12,364 bases of DNA from Betaproteobacteria bacterium. Its GTDB lineage: Bacteria > Pseudomonadota > Gammaproteobacteria > Burkholderiales > SG8-39. Under the pieces are notes generated by a model that saw only the letters and a program-made list of their open reading frames with translations, was not told the origin of the DNA and did not search any database. Location: contig JAOUFA010000067.1 in assembly GCA_029858545.1 (NCBI GenBank), forward strand, positions 1 to 12,364. The letters are read 5' to 3'. The position numbers and the translations under genes are program-made. Positions 5,795 through 12,364 of the stretch are shown piece by piece; the first letter of the stretch is position 1; each line of letters opens with the position of its first letter.

Positions 5795-7857
5795 GCGGCG
5801 ATCATACCATTGTGTCTGAGCAGGGCCGCGACGCTCGGTTCGCGGCCGCGAAACGCGCGGAACGATTCGCCCGCCGGGCGACTGCCGCCGACAGCGAGAA
5901 TTTCGTCACGAAATTTCGCGCCGAGTGCCGTATCGAGCACGCCCGCCGCGGACGCACCCGCATCGCGCGCTTCCTCGAAGCTCGCGTAGGCATCGGCCGA
6001 GAGCACCTCGGCCCATTTGTAGCTGTAATAGCCCGCGGCATAGCCGCCGCCGAAGATGTGCGAAAAGCTGTTCGGAAAACGGTTGTAGGCGGGAGGCGTG
6101 AACACCGCCACGTCGCGCCGTACTTCATCGAGCAATTCGAGCACGCCACGTCCGGCCGAGGGCGCGAAGCCCGCGTGCAGGCGCATGTCGAAGAGCGCGT
6201 ACTCGATCTGCCGCAGCATCGCGAGACCCGAATGAAAATTCTTCGCCGCCAGCATGCGCTCGAACAATTCACGCGGCAAACGCGCACCGCTGTCGACGTG
6301 GCGCGTCATGCGCGCCAGTACGTCCCACTCCCAGCAGAAATTCTCCATGAACTGGCTGGGCAGCTCGACCGCATCCCATTCGACGCCGTTGATGCCCGCG
6401 ACGCCGAGATCCTCAACGCGCGTGAGCAGGTGGTGCAGGCCGTGGCCGAACTCATGAAACAGCGTGATGACCTCATCGTGCGTGAACATCGCCGGGCGGC
6501 CGCCGCTGGGTCGCGAGAAATTGCAGTTGAGGTAGGCGACCGGCGTCTGGATCGCGCCCGCCTTGCGCCGTCTGCCGATCGCGTCGTCCATCCAGGCGCC
6601 GCCGCGCTTGGTCTCGCGCGCGTAGAGATCGAGATAGAACTGGCCCACCAGGCGATCGTCCGCGTCGCGCAGATCGAAGAATCGTACGTCCTCGTGCCAT
6701 ACGGGCGCGCTGCTTTGCGCGATGCGCACCCCGTACAGAGTCTGGACGAGCGAAAACAGGCCGCCGAGCACCGCATCCTCGGGGAAATACTGCTTCACTT
6801 CCTGTTCCGAATAGGCGTAGCGCCGCGTGCGCAGCTTTTCCGCCGCCCAGGCGAGGTCCCAGGCCTCGAGTTTCCCGAGCCCCAGCTCGGCGCGCGCGAA
6901 CTCCTGGAGTTCGGCGACGTCGCGCTCGGCGTGAGGACGCGAGCGCCGCGCGAGATCTTCGAGAAAGCCGATTACTTCTGCGGCGGATCGCGCCATCTTG
7001 CGTACCAGCGATACCTCCGCGAAATCGGCGAATCCGAGCAGCTTCGCTTCCTCGCGGCGCAGCTCGAGCAGCCGCACGATGAGCGTGCCGTTGTTCCACT
7101 CCGGCCTCCCGAATTCCGCGGCGCGCGTCACGTTTTCGCGGTACATCGTCTCGCGCAGCGCGCGGTCCTCGGCGTACTGCATCACGGGCAGGTACGAGGG
7201 TGCGTGCAGGGTGAATTTCCACCCCGCCCGCGCGCCGCCCTCGATCTTCTGCGCGGATTCGCGCGCTGCGGCGAGCACGTCTTCGGGTATCCCCGCGACG
7301 CGCGCCGGGTCCTCGATCACGATCGAGTAGGCGTTGGTCGCATCGAGCAGGTTCTCGGAAAACTTCGCCGAGATCGCCGCGACTTCGTCCTGGATCTGCG
7401 CGAATCGCTGTCTATGTTGGGAAGGCAATTCGGCGCCGCCGAGGCGGAAGTCGCGCAGCGCGTTCTCGACGATGCGCCGGCGCGCCGGCACCAGACGAGC
7501 GAACTCGCTCGACGAGAACAGATGGCGATACTTCTCGAACAGCGCGCCGTGCTGCGAGAGCTCGGTCCAGTATTGCGTGATCTTCGGCAGGCTCTCGTTG
7601 TATGCGGCGCGTAGCGCGGGACTGTCGAGCACCGCGTGCAGATGCGAGACCTGTCCCCAGGCGCGCGACAAGCGTTCGTTGGCATCCTCCAGCGGGGCCA
7701 CGATGCTGTCCCAGCCCGGAGCGACCGCCGGCGCGGTGACCTGCGCGAGCACACTGCGACCTTCGCTGAGCAGGCGATCGATCGCCGGCGCGATATGTTC
7801 GGGACGCAGCGCGTCGTAGCGGGGCAGGCCGGAGAAATCGAGCAGCGGATTCTTCAT
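5791..7857 (-). CDS. prlC: Oligopeptidase A (M3 zinc metallopeptidase)
   Basis: This cytoplasmic M3-family (thimet oligopeptidase-like) enzyme degrades short peptides, including cleaved signal peptides. The 688-residue length is close to E. coli OpdA/PrlC (680). The zinc site is HEFGH at 468-472, followed by the third ligand E498 in WDAVELPSQFMEN, matching the family arrangement. C-terminal substrate-pocket motifs such as FGGGYAAGYYSYKWAEVLSADAYA are intact. No signal peptide is seen (starts MKNPLLDFSGLP). ATG 7857 lies 4 bases after the folD stop and has no good Shine-Dalgarno, so it is likely coupled to folD; its own stop overlaps the next gene's start (ATGA). A long open frame on the opposite strand (5812-7614) is a composition shadow. 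Identity is certain from the motif set and near full-length similarity. Confidence 0.97.
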   Translation of the reverse strand: MKNPLLDFSGLPRYDALRPEHIAPAIDRLLSEGRSVLAQVTAPAVAPGWDSIVAPLEDANERLSRAWGQVSHLHAVLDSPALRAAYNESLPKITQYWTELSQHGALFEKYRHLFSSSEFARLVPARRRIVENALRDFRLGGAELPSQHRQRFAQIQDEVAAISAKFSENLLDATNAYSIVIEDPARVAGIPEDVLAAARESAQKIEGGARAGWKFTLHAPSYLPVMQYAEDRALRETMYRENVTRAAEFGRPEWNNGTLIVRLLELRREEAKLLGFADFAEVSLVRKMARSAAEVIGFLEDLARRSRPHAERDVAELQEFARAELGLGKLEAWDLAWAAEKLRTRRYAYSEQEVKQYFPEDAVLGGLFSLVQTLYGVRIAQSSAPVWHEDVRFFDLRDADDRLVGQFYLDLYARETKRGGAWMDDAIGRRRKAGAIQTPVAYLNCNFSRPSGGRPAMFTHDEVITLFHEFGHGLHHLLTRVEDLGVAGINGVEWDAVELPSQFMENFCWEWDVLARMTRHVDSGARLPRELFERMLAAKNFHSGLAMLRQIEYALFDMRLHAGFAPSAGRGVLELLDEVRRDVAVFTPPAYNRFPNSFSHIFGGGYAAGYYSYKWAEVLSADAYASFEEARDAGASAAGVLDTALGAKFRDEILAVGGSRPAGESFRAFRGREPSVAALLRHNGMIAA

Positions 7858-7861
7858 CGGT

Positions 7862-8722
7862 TCAGGCGCGCTCTCCGGCGGCGAGCCGCGCGGCGCGCAG
7901 GGTGTTGACGAGCAGCAGCGCGATGGTCATCGGTCCGACCCCGCCGGGAACCGGCGTGATCAGGCCGGCGATTTCCTTCACCGACGCGAAGTCCACGTCG
8001 CCGGCAAGGCTGCCGTCGGCAAGCCGGTTCACGCCCACATCGATCACGCAGGCGCCCGGTTTGACCATGTCCGCGGTGACGAGTTTCGCGCGCCCGACCG
8101 CGGCGACGAGGACATCGGCCTGGCGCGTGATGGCGGCGAGATCCGACGACTTGGAGTGGCAAATGGTGACCGTGGCGTCCTTTTGCAGCAGCAGCAGTGC
8201 CATCGGCTTGCCGACGATATTGGAGCGGCCGAGCACCACGGCATGGCGCCCGGCGAGCGGAAGATTTTCCTGCGCGAGCATGCGCATCACACCGGCCGGC
8301 GTGCACGGCACGAAGCCGGCCTGGCCGGTGACGAGCGCACCGATGTTTTCCAGATGAAATCCGTCGACATCCTTGGCGGGAGAGACTGTCGCCAGGATGC
8401 GTGCGGCGTCGAGCGACTTGGGGAGCGGCAGTTGCACCAGGATGCCGTGAATCGCCGGATCGCGGTTGAGTCCTTCGATGCTCCCGATGAGCGTCGCATC
8501 GGAAACGTCGGCCGGAAAGGCCAACAATTCCGAGTGCACGCCGACTTCCTCGCAGGCGCGCAGCTTGTTGCGGACGTAGACCTGAGAGGCGGGGTCCTTG
8601 CCGGCGATGATCACCGCGAGTCCGGGGCGGATGCCGCGCGCGGCGAGCACCGAGACTTCGTCGCGGACCGACGCGCGAACCGAGGCCGCCAGGGCCTTGC
8701 CGTCGATAATTCTTGCGCTCAT
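7862..8722 (-). CDS. folD: Bifunctional methylene-THF dehydrogenase / methenyl-THF cyclohydrolase FolD
   Basis: FolD interconverts 5,10-methylene-THF, methenyl-THF and 10-formyl-THF with NADP, supplying formyl groups for purines and fMet. The 286-residue product is full length. It has catalytic Y49 and K53 in VYVRNKLRACEEVG, D120 in KDVDGFH, the Rossmann NADP motif VVLGRSNIVGKP (162-173), and the C-terminal signature PGGVGPMT (259-266). ATG 8722 follows GGGGGAG at 8731-8725, a slightly short spacing of 2 bases. The competing longer frame to 8738 overlaps in a different register and is an Arg-rich shadow. It is the first gene of the minus-strand run and faces aceE divergently across 231 bases. 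Confidence 0.97.
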   Translation of the reverse strand: MSARIIDGKALAASVRASVRDEVSVLAARGIRPGLAVIIAGKDPASQVYVRNKLRACEEVGVHSELLAFPADVSDATLIGSIEGLNRDPAIHGILVQLPLPKSLDAARILATVSPAKDVDGFHLENIGALVTGQAGFVPCTPAGVMRMLAQENLPLAGRHAVVLGRSNIVGKPMALLLLQKDATVTICHSKSSDLAAITRQADVLVAAVGRAKLVTADMVKPGACVIDVGVNRLADGSLAGDVDFASVKEIAGLITPVPGGVGPMTIALLLVNTLRAARLAAGERA

Positions 8723-8747
8723 TTCTCCCCCGCATCAAAGGGGCGGC

Positions 8748-8756
8748 AGTCTAGCA
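8748..8756 (-). promoter_or_regulatory. Possible extended -10 promoter of folD
   Basis: Read on the minus strand, TGC-TAGACT (8756-8748) has the extended -10 TG and a 4 of 6 match to TATAAT. No good -35 is seen 17 bases upstream (TCCTTC), which is tolerable for extended -10 promoters. The transcript leader would be about 20 bases. This would drive folD-prlC-DUF4124-xth. Confidence 0.35.
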
Positions 8757-8804
8757 TCGCCACCCCGGCCGAAGGAGGGTCGGCGCGCGGAACTGTCGGG
8801 CGTA

Positions 8805-8833
8805 TTGCATGATATGGAAAGGCATTTCATAAT
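8805..8833 (+). promoter_or_regulatory. Candidate sigma-70 promoter of aceE
   Basis: TTGCAT (8805-8810) and CATAAT (8828-8833, 5 of 6 to TATAAT) are separated by exactly 17 bases, in the only AT-rich patch of the divergent folD/aceE region. Transcription would start near 8840, giving an aceE leader of about 114 bases with two hairpins. Confidence 0.5.
8813..8831. promoter_or_regulatory. Imperfect palindrome (probable operator) in the aceE promoter
   Basis: TATGGAAAGGCATTTCATA is a dyad centred on 8822 with 7 of 9 base pairs symmetrical. It lies between the -35 and -10 boxes and overlaps the -10, the classic place for a repressor. TGGAAA...ATTTC resembles operators of the IclR type, but PdhR/GntR or another family is equally possible. 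A further pair of arms, GCGTATT (8800-8806) and AATACGC (8831-8837), flanks it on a different centre. The binding protein is not identified and no regulator gene lies in the window. Confidence 0.45.
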
Positions 8834-8848
8834 ACGCAACATTCTGAA

Positions 8849-8878
8849 GGCGGGAATTTCGCCGTCCCGGATGGGACG
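8849..8878 (+). other. Two tandem hairpins in the aceE leader
   Basis: GGCG (8849-8852) pairs with CGCC (8860-8863). Next to it, CGTCCC (8863-8868) pairs perfectly with GGGACG (8873-8878) around a GGAT tetraloop. Both lie in the predicted leader RNA, 75 bases before the aceE start. I see no thiamine-pyrophosphate riboswitch core (no CUGAGA motif) despite AceE being a TPP enzyme. Their role is unknown. Confidence 0.35.
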
Positions 8879-8953
8879 TATTAAGCTTCGCGAGTCGGGC
8901 GCTCGTTCACAAGGCCTGCGCTCACTCCCCGATGCCACAAGCTGGAGGAAGTC

Positions 8954-11680
8954 ATGTCGGCAGTTCCCCAATCGCCCGCGGCGAACGATCCTGATGCACT
9001 CGAAACCCAGGAGTGGCTCGATGCGCTCGAGGCGGTCCTGGAGCGCGAGGGTCCCGAGCGAGCCCACTTCCTGCTCGAAAAGCTGATCGACAAGGCGCGC
9101 CGCTCGGGCGCGTATATCCCGTTTACCGCGAGTACCGCCTACCTCAACACGATCCCACCCCATCTGGAGGAGCGCTCACCGGGCGACCCCGCGCTCGAGG
9201 AGCGAATCCGTTCCTATTGTCGCTGGAACGCGATGGCGATGGTCGCCAAGGCCAACAAGACCGACGATGAACTGGGCGGACATATCGCGAGCTTCGCATC
9301 AGTCGGCACGCTGTTCGGCATCGGTTTCAATCATTTTTGGCATGCCCCCACCGGAGATCCGTCAAACGGTGGCCATGGCGGCGACCTGGTGTATTTCCAG
9401 GGACATTCTGCGCCGGGCATCTATGCGCGCGCGTTCCTCGAAGGGAGGCTGAGCGAGGGGCAGTTGCTGAATTTCCGCCGCGAGGTGGATGGCCACGGCA
9501 TTTCCTCGTACCCGCACCCCTGGTTGATGCCTGAGTTCTGGCAGTTTCCTACTGTGTCGATGGGACTCGGGCCGATCCAGAGCATCTACATGGCGAAGTT
9601 CCTCAAGTATCTCCACGCGCGCGGACTCGCGCAGACAGCGAACCGCAAGGTGTGGGCTTTCTGCGGCGATGGCGAGATGGACGAGCCCGAATCGATGGGC
9701 GCGATCGGCATGGCATCGCGTGAGAAGCTCGACAACCTGGTGTTTGTCGTCAACTGCAACCTGCAGCGGCTCGACGGTCCGGTGCGCGGCAACGGCAAGA
9801 TCATCCAGGAACTCGAGAGCGATTTCCGCGGTGCCGGCTGGAACGTGATCAAGGTAATCTGGGGTTCGTACTGGGATCCGCTGTTCGCGCGCGACAAGGA
9901 AGGCAACCTGCTGCGCGTGATGGAGGAAACGGTCGACGGCGAATACCAGAACTACAAGGCGAACGACGGCGCCTTCGTGCGCAAGCATTTCTTCGGCAAA
10001 CATCCCAAGCTGCTGGAACTGGTCTCGCGCATGACCGACGAGGACATCTGGCGCCTCAACCGCGGCGGCCACGACCCGCACAAGATCTACGCGGCCTATG
10101 CCGCCGCGGCGAAGCATCGCGGCCAGCCGACGGTGATCCTCGCCAAGACGATCAAAGGATACGGCCTGGGCAAGCAGGGACAGGCGAAGAACCCGACCCA
10201 CCAGCTGAAGAAGGTCGACGTACAAACGATCCGCGAGATGCGCGACCGCTTCAAGGTCCCGATCCCCGACGATCAGCTGGAGAAGCTGCCCTTCTACAAG
10301 CCCGCTGCGGATTCTCCGGAGATGCAATATCTGCACCGGCGCAGGCAGGCGCTGGGCGGTTACCTGCCGCAGCGGCGCGTGAAGGCCGAACGCCCGCCCG
10401 AGGTGCCGCCGCTCGCGGTGTTCGAGGCGATACTGAAGGGGTCCGAAGGCCGCGAAATCTCCACCACGATGGCTTTCGTGCGCCTGCTCACGGCGCTTCT
10501 GCGCGACAAGGGCATCGGCAAGCACGTCGTGCCGATCGTGCCCGACGAGGCGCGCACCTTCGGCATGGAAGGGATGTTCCGTCAACTCGGCATCTATTCG
10601 AGCGAAGGACAGAAATACGAGCCGGTCGATCGCGACCAGGTGATGTACTACCGCGAGGACAAGGCCGGTCAGATCCTCGAGGAAGGCATCAACGAGGCGG
10701 GCGCGATGTCCTCATGGATCGCCGCGGCAACTTCGTACAGCCACTCGAATCTGACGATGCTGCCGTTCTATATCTTCTATTCGATGTTCGGCATGCAGAG
10801 AATCGGCGACCTTGCCTGGGCGGCGGCCGATCAGCGCACACGCGGATTCCTGCTCGGTGCGACCGCCGGGCGGACCACGCTGAACGGCGAAGGTCTGCAG
10901 CACGAGGACGGCCACTCGCAACTGCTCGCCTCGGTGATTCCGAACTGCGTTTCCTACGATCCGGCTTACGGTCATGAACTCGCGGTAATCGTGCATGAGG
11001 GCATGCGCCGCATGGTCACCGAACAGCAGGACGTGTTCTATTACATCACCTTGATGAACGAGGCCTACGAACATCCGCCGCTGCGCGCGGGTGACGAGGC
11101 GGGCATCCTCAAGGGGATGTACCTGCTGCGCGCGGCGGACGAGAAGGCGGGGGGCAAAGCCGCGGGCGCGAAGGCGAAAGCACGCGTGCAGCTCTTGGGA
11201 TCGGGCACCATATTGCGCGAAGTGCTTGCCGCGGCCGATTTGCTCGAAGCTGACTGGGGCGTCGCGGCGGACGTCTGGAGCGCGACCAGTTTCACCGAAC
11301 TGCGCCGTGACGGGCTCGCCGTCGAGCGCTGGAATCTGCTGCATCCCGAGGAGAAACCGCGCAGCGCATATGTTTCGCAGTGTCTTGCGGCTCGCGCGGG
11401 CGCGGTGATCGCGGCGAGCGATTACGTGAAGAGTTACGCGGATCAGATCCGCCCCTTCGTGCCGCGCGAGCGGGTGTATCGCGTGCTCGGCACCGACGGG
11501 TTCGGGCGCTCCGACTCGCGCGCGAAGCTGCGGCACTTCTTCGAGGTCAACCGCTATTTTGTCGCGGTGGCGGCGTTGCAGGCCCTCGCCGAGCAGGGCG
11601 AGGGCAAGACCAAGACCGTCGCTGCGGCGATCGCCAAGTACGGTCTCGATCCCGACAAGGCCGACCCCACCACCGTATAA
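8954..11680 (+). CDS. aceE: Pyruvate dehydrogenase E1 component, homodimeric type
   Basis: AceE decarboxylates pyruvate on thiamine pyrophosphate and transfers the acetyl unit to the lipoyl arm of AceF. The 908-residue product (E. coli 887) aligns along its whole length with the single-chain E1 of proteobacteria. The TPP/Mg motif is GDGEMDEPES (D239) with N267 and N269 in VNCNLQRLDGP. The TPP-activating Glu is E581 in EEGINEAGA, and H650 lies in LQHEDGHS. The segment DEARTFGMEGMFRQ marks the pyrimidine-binding domain. GGAGG (8944-8948), 5 bases before ATG 8954, supports the start. A Lys/Ala/Gly-rich stretch of about 15 residues (729-743) is inserted at the junction to the C-terminal domain. 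Expression likely comes from the palindrome-covered promoter at 8805-8833. aceF follows after 73 bases, so the two form an operon. Confidence 0.98.
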   Translation: MSAVPQSPAANDPDALETQEWLDALEAVLEREGPERAHFLLEKLIDKARRSGAYIPFTASTAYLNTIPPHLEERSPGDPALEERIRSYCRWNAMAMVAKANKTDDELGGHIASFASVGTLFGIGFNHFWHAPTGDPSNGGHGGDLVYFQGHSAPGIYARAFLEGRLSEGQLLNFRREVDGHGISSYPHPWLMPEFWQFPTVSMGLGPIQSIYMAKFLKYLHARGLAQTANRKVWAFCGDGEMDEPESMGAIGMASREKLDNLVFVVNCNLQRLDGPVRGNGKIIQELESDFRGAGWNVIKVIWGSYWDPLFARDKEGNLLRVMEETVDGEYQNYKANDGAFVRKHFFGKHPKLLELVSRMTDEDIWRLNRGGHDPHKIYAAYAAAAKHRGQPTVILAKTIKGYGLGKQGQAKNPTHQLKKVDVQTIREMRDRFKVPIPDDQLEKLPFYKPAADSPEMQYLHRRRQALGGYLPQRRVKAERPPEVPPLAVFEAILKGSEGREISTTMAFVRLLTALLRDKGIGKHVVPIVPDEARTFGMEGMFRQLGIYSSEGQKYEPVDRDQVMYYREDKAGQILEEGINEAGAMSSWIAAATSYSHSNLTMLPFYIFYSMFGMQRIGDLAWAAADQRTRGFLLGATAGRTTLNGEGLQHEDGHSQLLASVIPNCVSYDPAYGHELAVIVHEGMRRMVTEQQDVFYYITLMNEAYEHPPLRAGDEAGILKGMYLLRAADEKAGGKAAGAKAKARVQLLGSGTILREVLAAADLLEADWGVAADVWSATSFTELRRDGLAVERWNLLHPEEKPRSAYVSQCLAARAGAVIAASDYVKSYADQIRPFVPRERVYRVLGTDGFGRSDSRAKLRHFFEVNRYFVAVAALQALAEQGEGKTKTVAAAIAKYGLDPDKADPTTV

Positions 11681-11693
11681 CGAACCACGATCC

Positions 11694-11726
11694 GTCGCAG
11701 CGCGGCACTGCGCGCCGCAATGCGAC
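11694..11726 (+). other. Two-tier hairpin between aceE and aceF
   Basis: GTCGCA (11694-11699) pairs with TGCGAC (11721-11726). Inside it, GCGGC (11702-11706) pairs with GCCGC (11714-11718). The two stems are separated by a symmetrical 2x2 internal loop and closed by a 7-base loop. It ends 27 bases before the aceF ATG and is not followed by a T-run. It could be an RNase processing or 3'-protection element that sets the E1:E2 ratio, or a partial attenuator; this is inference. Confidence 0.45.
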
Positions 11727-11753
11727 ACGTGACTATCTGAAAAAGCGGAACAC

Positions 11754-12364
11754 ATGTCCAGTCTGCTCGAGGTAAAGGTTCCCGATATCGGCGATTTCAA
11801 GGATATCGGGGTAATCGAGGTGCTGGTGCAGCCCGGCGAGACGGTGACCAAGGAACAGACGCTGGTCACCCTCGAGTCGGACAAGGCCACGATGGAGATT
11901 CCCTCTCCCGCCGATGGTGTGGTGAAGGAGCTGCGCCTGCGCGTGGGCGACCGTGTGTCGCAGGGCTCACCGATTCTCGCGCTGAACGTCGACGCGGCGA
12001 CGCCCGCGGCCGGCGCCGAGGCGAAGCGCGCGCCGCGGGTCGCCGCACCCGTCGCCGAGAAGGTTCCCGCGCGCGCGGCGGCGCCTGCCCCCGCACCGGC
12101 GCTGGGACGTCCGGTGCCGCGCGAGCCGCGTGAAGAACTGCTTTCCAAGCCGCACGCGAGCCCCTCGATACGACAGTTTGCGCGCGAACTGGGCGTCGAT
12201 CTCGCGCAGGTGCGGGGCAGCGGTCCGAAGGGGCGCATCGTGCAGGAGGATGTGCAGGCGTTCGTCAAGACCGCCCTCGCCGGATCGGTGCCGGAGGTCG
12301 TGGCGAAGACCGGCGGCGCGCTGCCCTTCAGTCTGCCCGCCTGGCCGGAAGCCGATTTCGCCAA
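11754..12364 (+). CDS. aceF: Pyruvate dehydrogenase E2 (dihydrolipoamide acetyltransferase), 3'-truncated
   Basis: E2 accepts the acetyl group from AceE on a lipoyl-lysine and passes it to CoA, forming the core of the complex. The frame is open from ATG 11754 to the window edge (203 codons). A lipoyl domain (1-80) carries the lipoylated K44 in LESDKATMEIP. An Ala/Pro-rich swinging linker covers about 81-133. A peripheral subunit-binding domain covers about 134-172 (ASPSIRQFAREL...GSGPKGRIVQEDV). A second linker leads to LPAWPEADF, the usual entry to the catalytic domain, which is out of view with its HxxxD motif. There is one lipoyl domain only, against three in E. coli AceF. The start gives the typical beginning of a lipoyl domain; the Shine-Dalgarno is weak (AGCGGA at 11744-11749), so coupling with the aceE transcript matters. 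It is also known as pdhB in betaproteobacteria. Confidence 0.95.
   Translation, partial: MSSLLEVKVPDIGDFKDIGVIEVLVQPGETVTKEQTLVTLESDKATMEIPSPADGVVKELRLRVGDRVSQGSPILALNVDAATPAAGAEAKRAPRVAAPVAEKVPARAAAPAPAPALGRPVPREPREELLSKPHASPSIRQFARELGVDLAQVRGSGPKGRIVQEDVQAFVKTALAGSVPEVVAKTGGALPFSLPAWPEADFA

Noticed and set aside
5812..7614. 600-codon open frame on the plus strand opposite prlC
   Set aside because: It is antisense to a complete, motif-verified M3 peptidase, its translation is Arg/Ala/Glu-rich with no recognisable domain, and GC-rich codon use routinely keeps this antisense frame open.
8768..8784. GCCGA/TCGGC hairpin in the folD/aceE divergent region
   Set aside because: The stem is short (5 bp) and lies outside both predicted transcripts; such dyads are common at this GC content.
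8840..8953. TPP riboswitch in the aceE leader
   Set aside because: None of the conserved TPP-aptamer core sequences is present; only simple hairpins are seen.
10712..12364. 550-codon open frame on the minus strand opposite the aceE 3' end and aceF
   Set aside because: It runs through two genuine genes and their spacer, is low-complexity Ser/Arg/Gly at one end, and has no domain or convincing ribosome site; it is a composition shadow.

Overview
The window is GC-rich, densely coding bacterial chromosome. Its gene families (an NtrB/NtrC pair, class A malate synthase, FolD, oligopeptidase A, ExoIII, homodimeric AceE and lipoyl-dependent E2) and the strong likeness of their proteins to proteobacterial enzymes point to a betaproteobacterium or close relative. 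A DUF4124 + glutaredoxin-like exported protein fits the same group. The exact taxon cannot be read from the sequence alone. I see no mobile element, CRISPR array, tRNA or rRNA.

Layout. Positions 1-2466 (+) hold the nitrogen two-component system: ntrB, whose 5' end is cut off by the window edge, then ntrC 14 bases later. A 173-base gap leads to aceB (malate synthase A, 2640-4250, +). This converges, across a 28-base hairpin-forming gap, on a four-gene minus-strand run transcribed folD (8722-7862), prlC (7857-5791), a DUF4124/glutaredoxin-like envelope protein (5794-5087) and xth (5046-4279). Spacings of 4, -4 and 40 bases suggest one operon. A 231-base divergent control region (8723-8953) separates folD from aceE (8954-11680, +). 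After 73 bases comes aceF/pdhB, which runs off the right edge at 12364.

How the genes work together. NtrB phosphorylates NtrC, which activates sigma-54 promoters under nitrogen limitation. AceE and AceF are the first two components of pyruvate dehydrogenase and make acetyl-CoA. AceB condenses acetyl-CoA with glyoxylate to malate; no isocitrate lyase is in view. The folD run combines one-carbon metabolism, peptide turnover, an exported thiol-disulfide-like protein and DNA repair, and looks like a conserved housekeeping cluster rather than one pathway.

Nothing here is a clear novel system. The best leads are regulatory. First, a near-consensus sigma-54 promoter lies inside the ntrB coding sequence, built from a cluster of unusual A-ending codons about 214 bases upstream of ntrC. 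Second, the aceE promoter has an imperfect palindrome between its -35 and -10 boxes, followed by two hairpins in the leader. Third, a two-tier hairpin sits between aceE and aceF. Smaller points are a perfect 12-bp tandem duplication in the NtrC linker, a Lys/Ala/Gly insert in AceE, and an E2 subunit with a single lipoyl domain.
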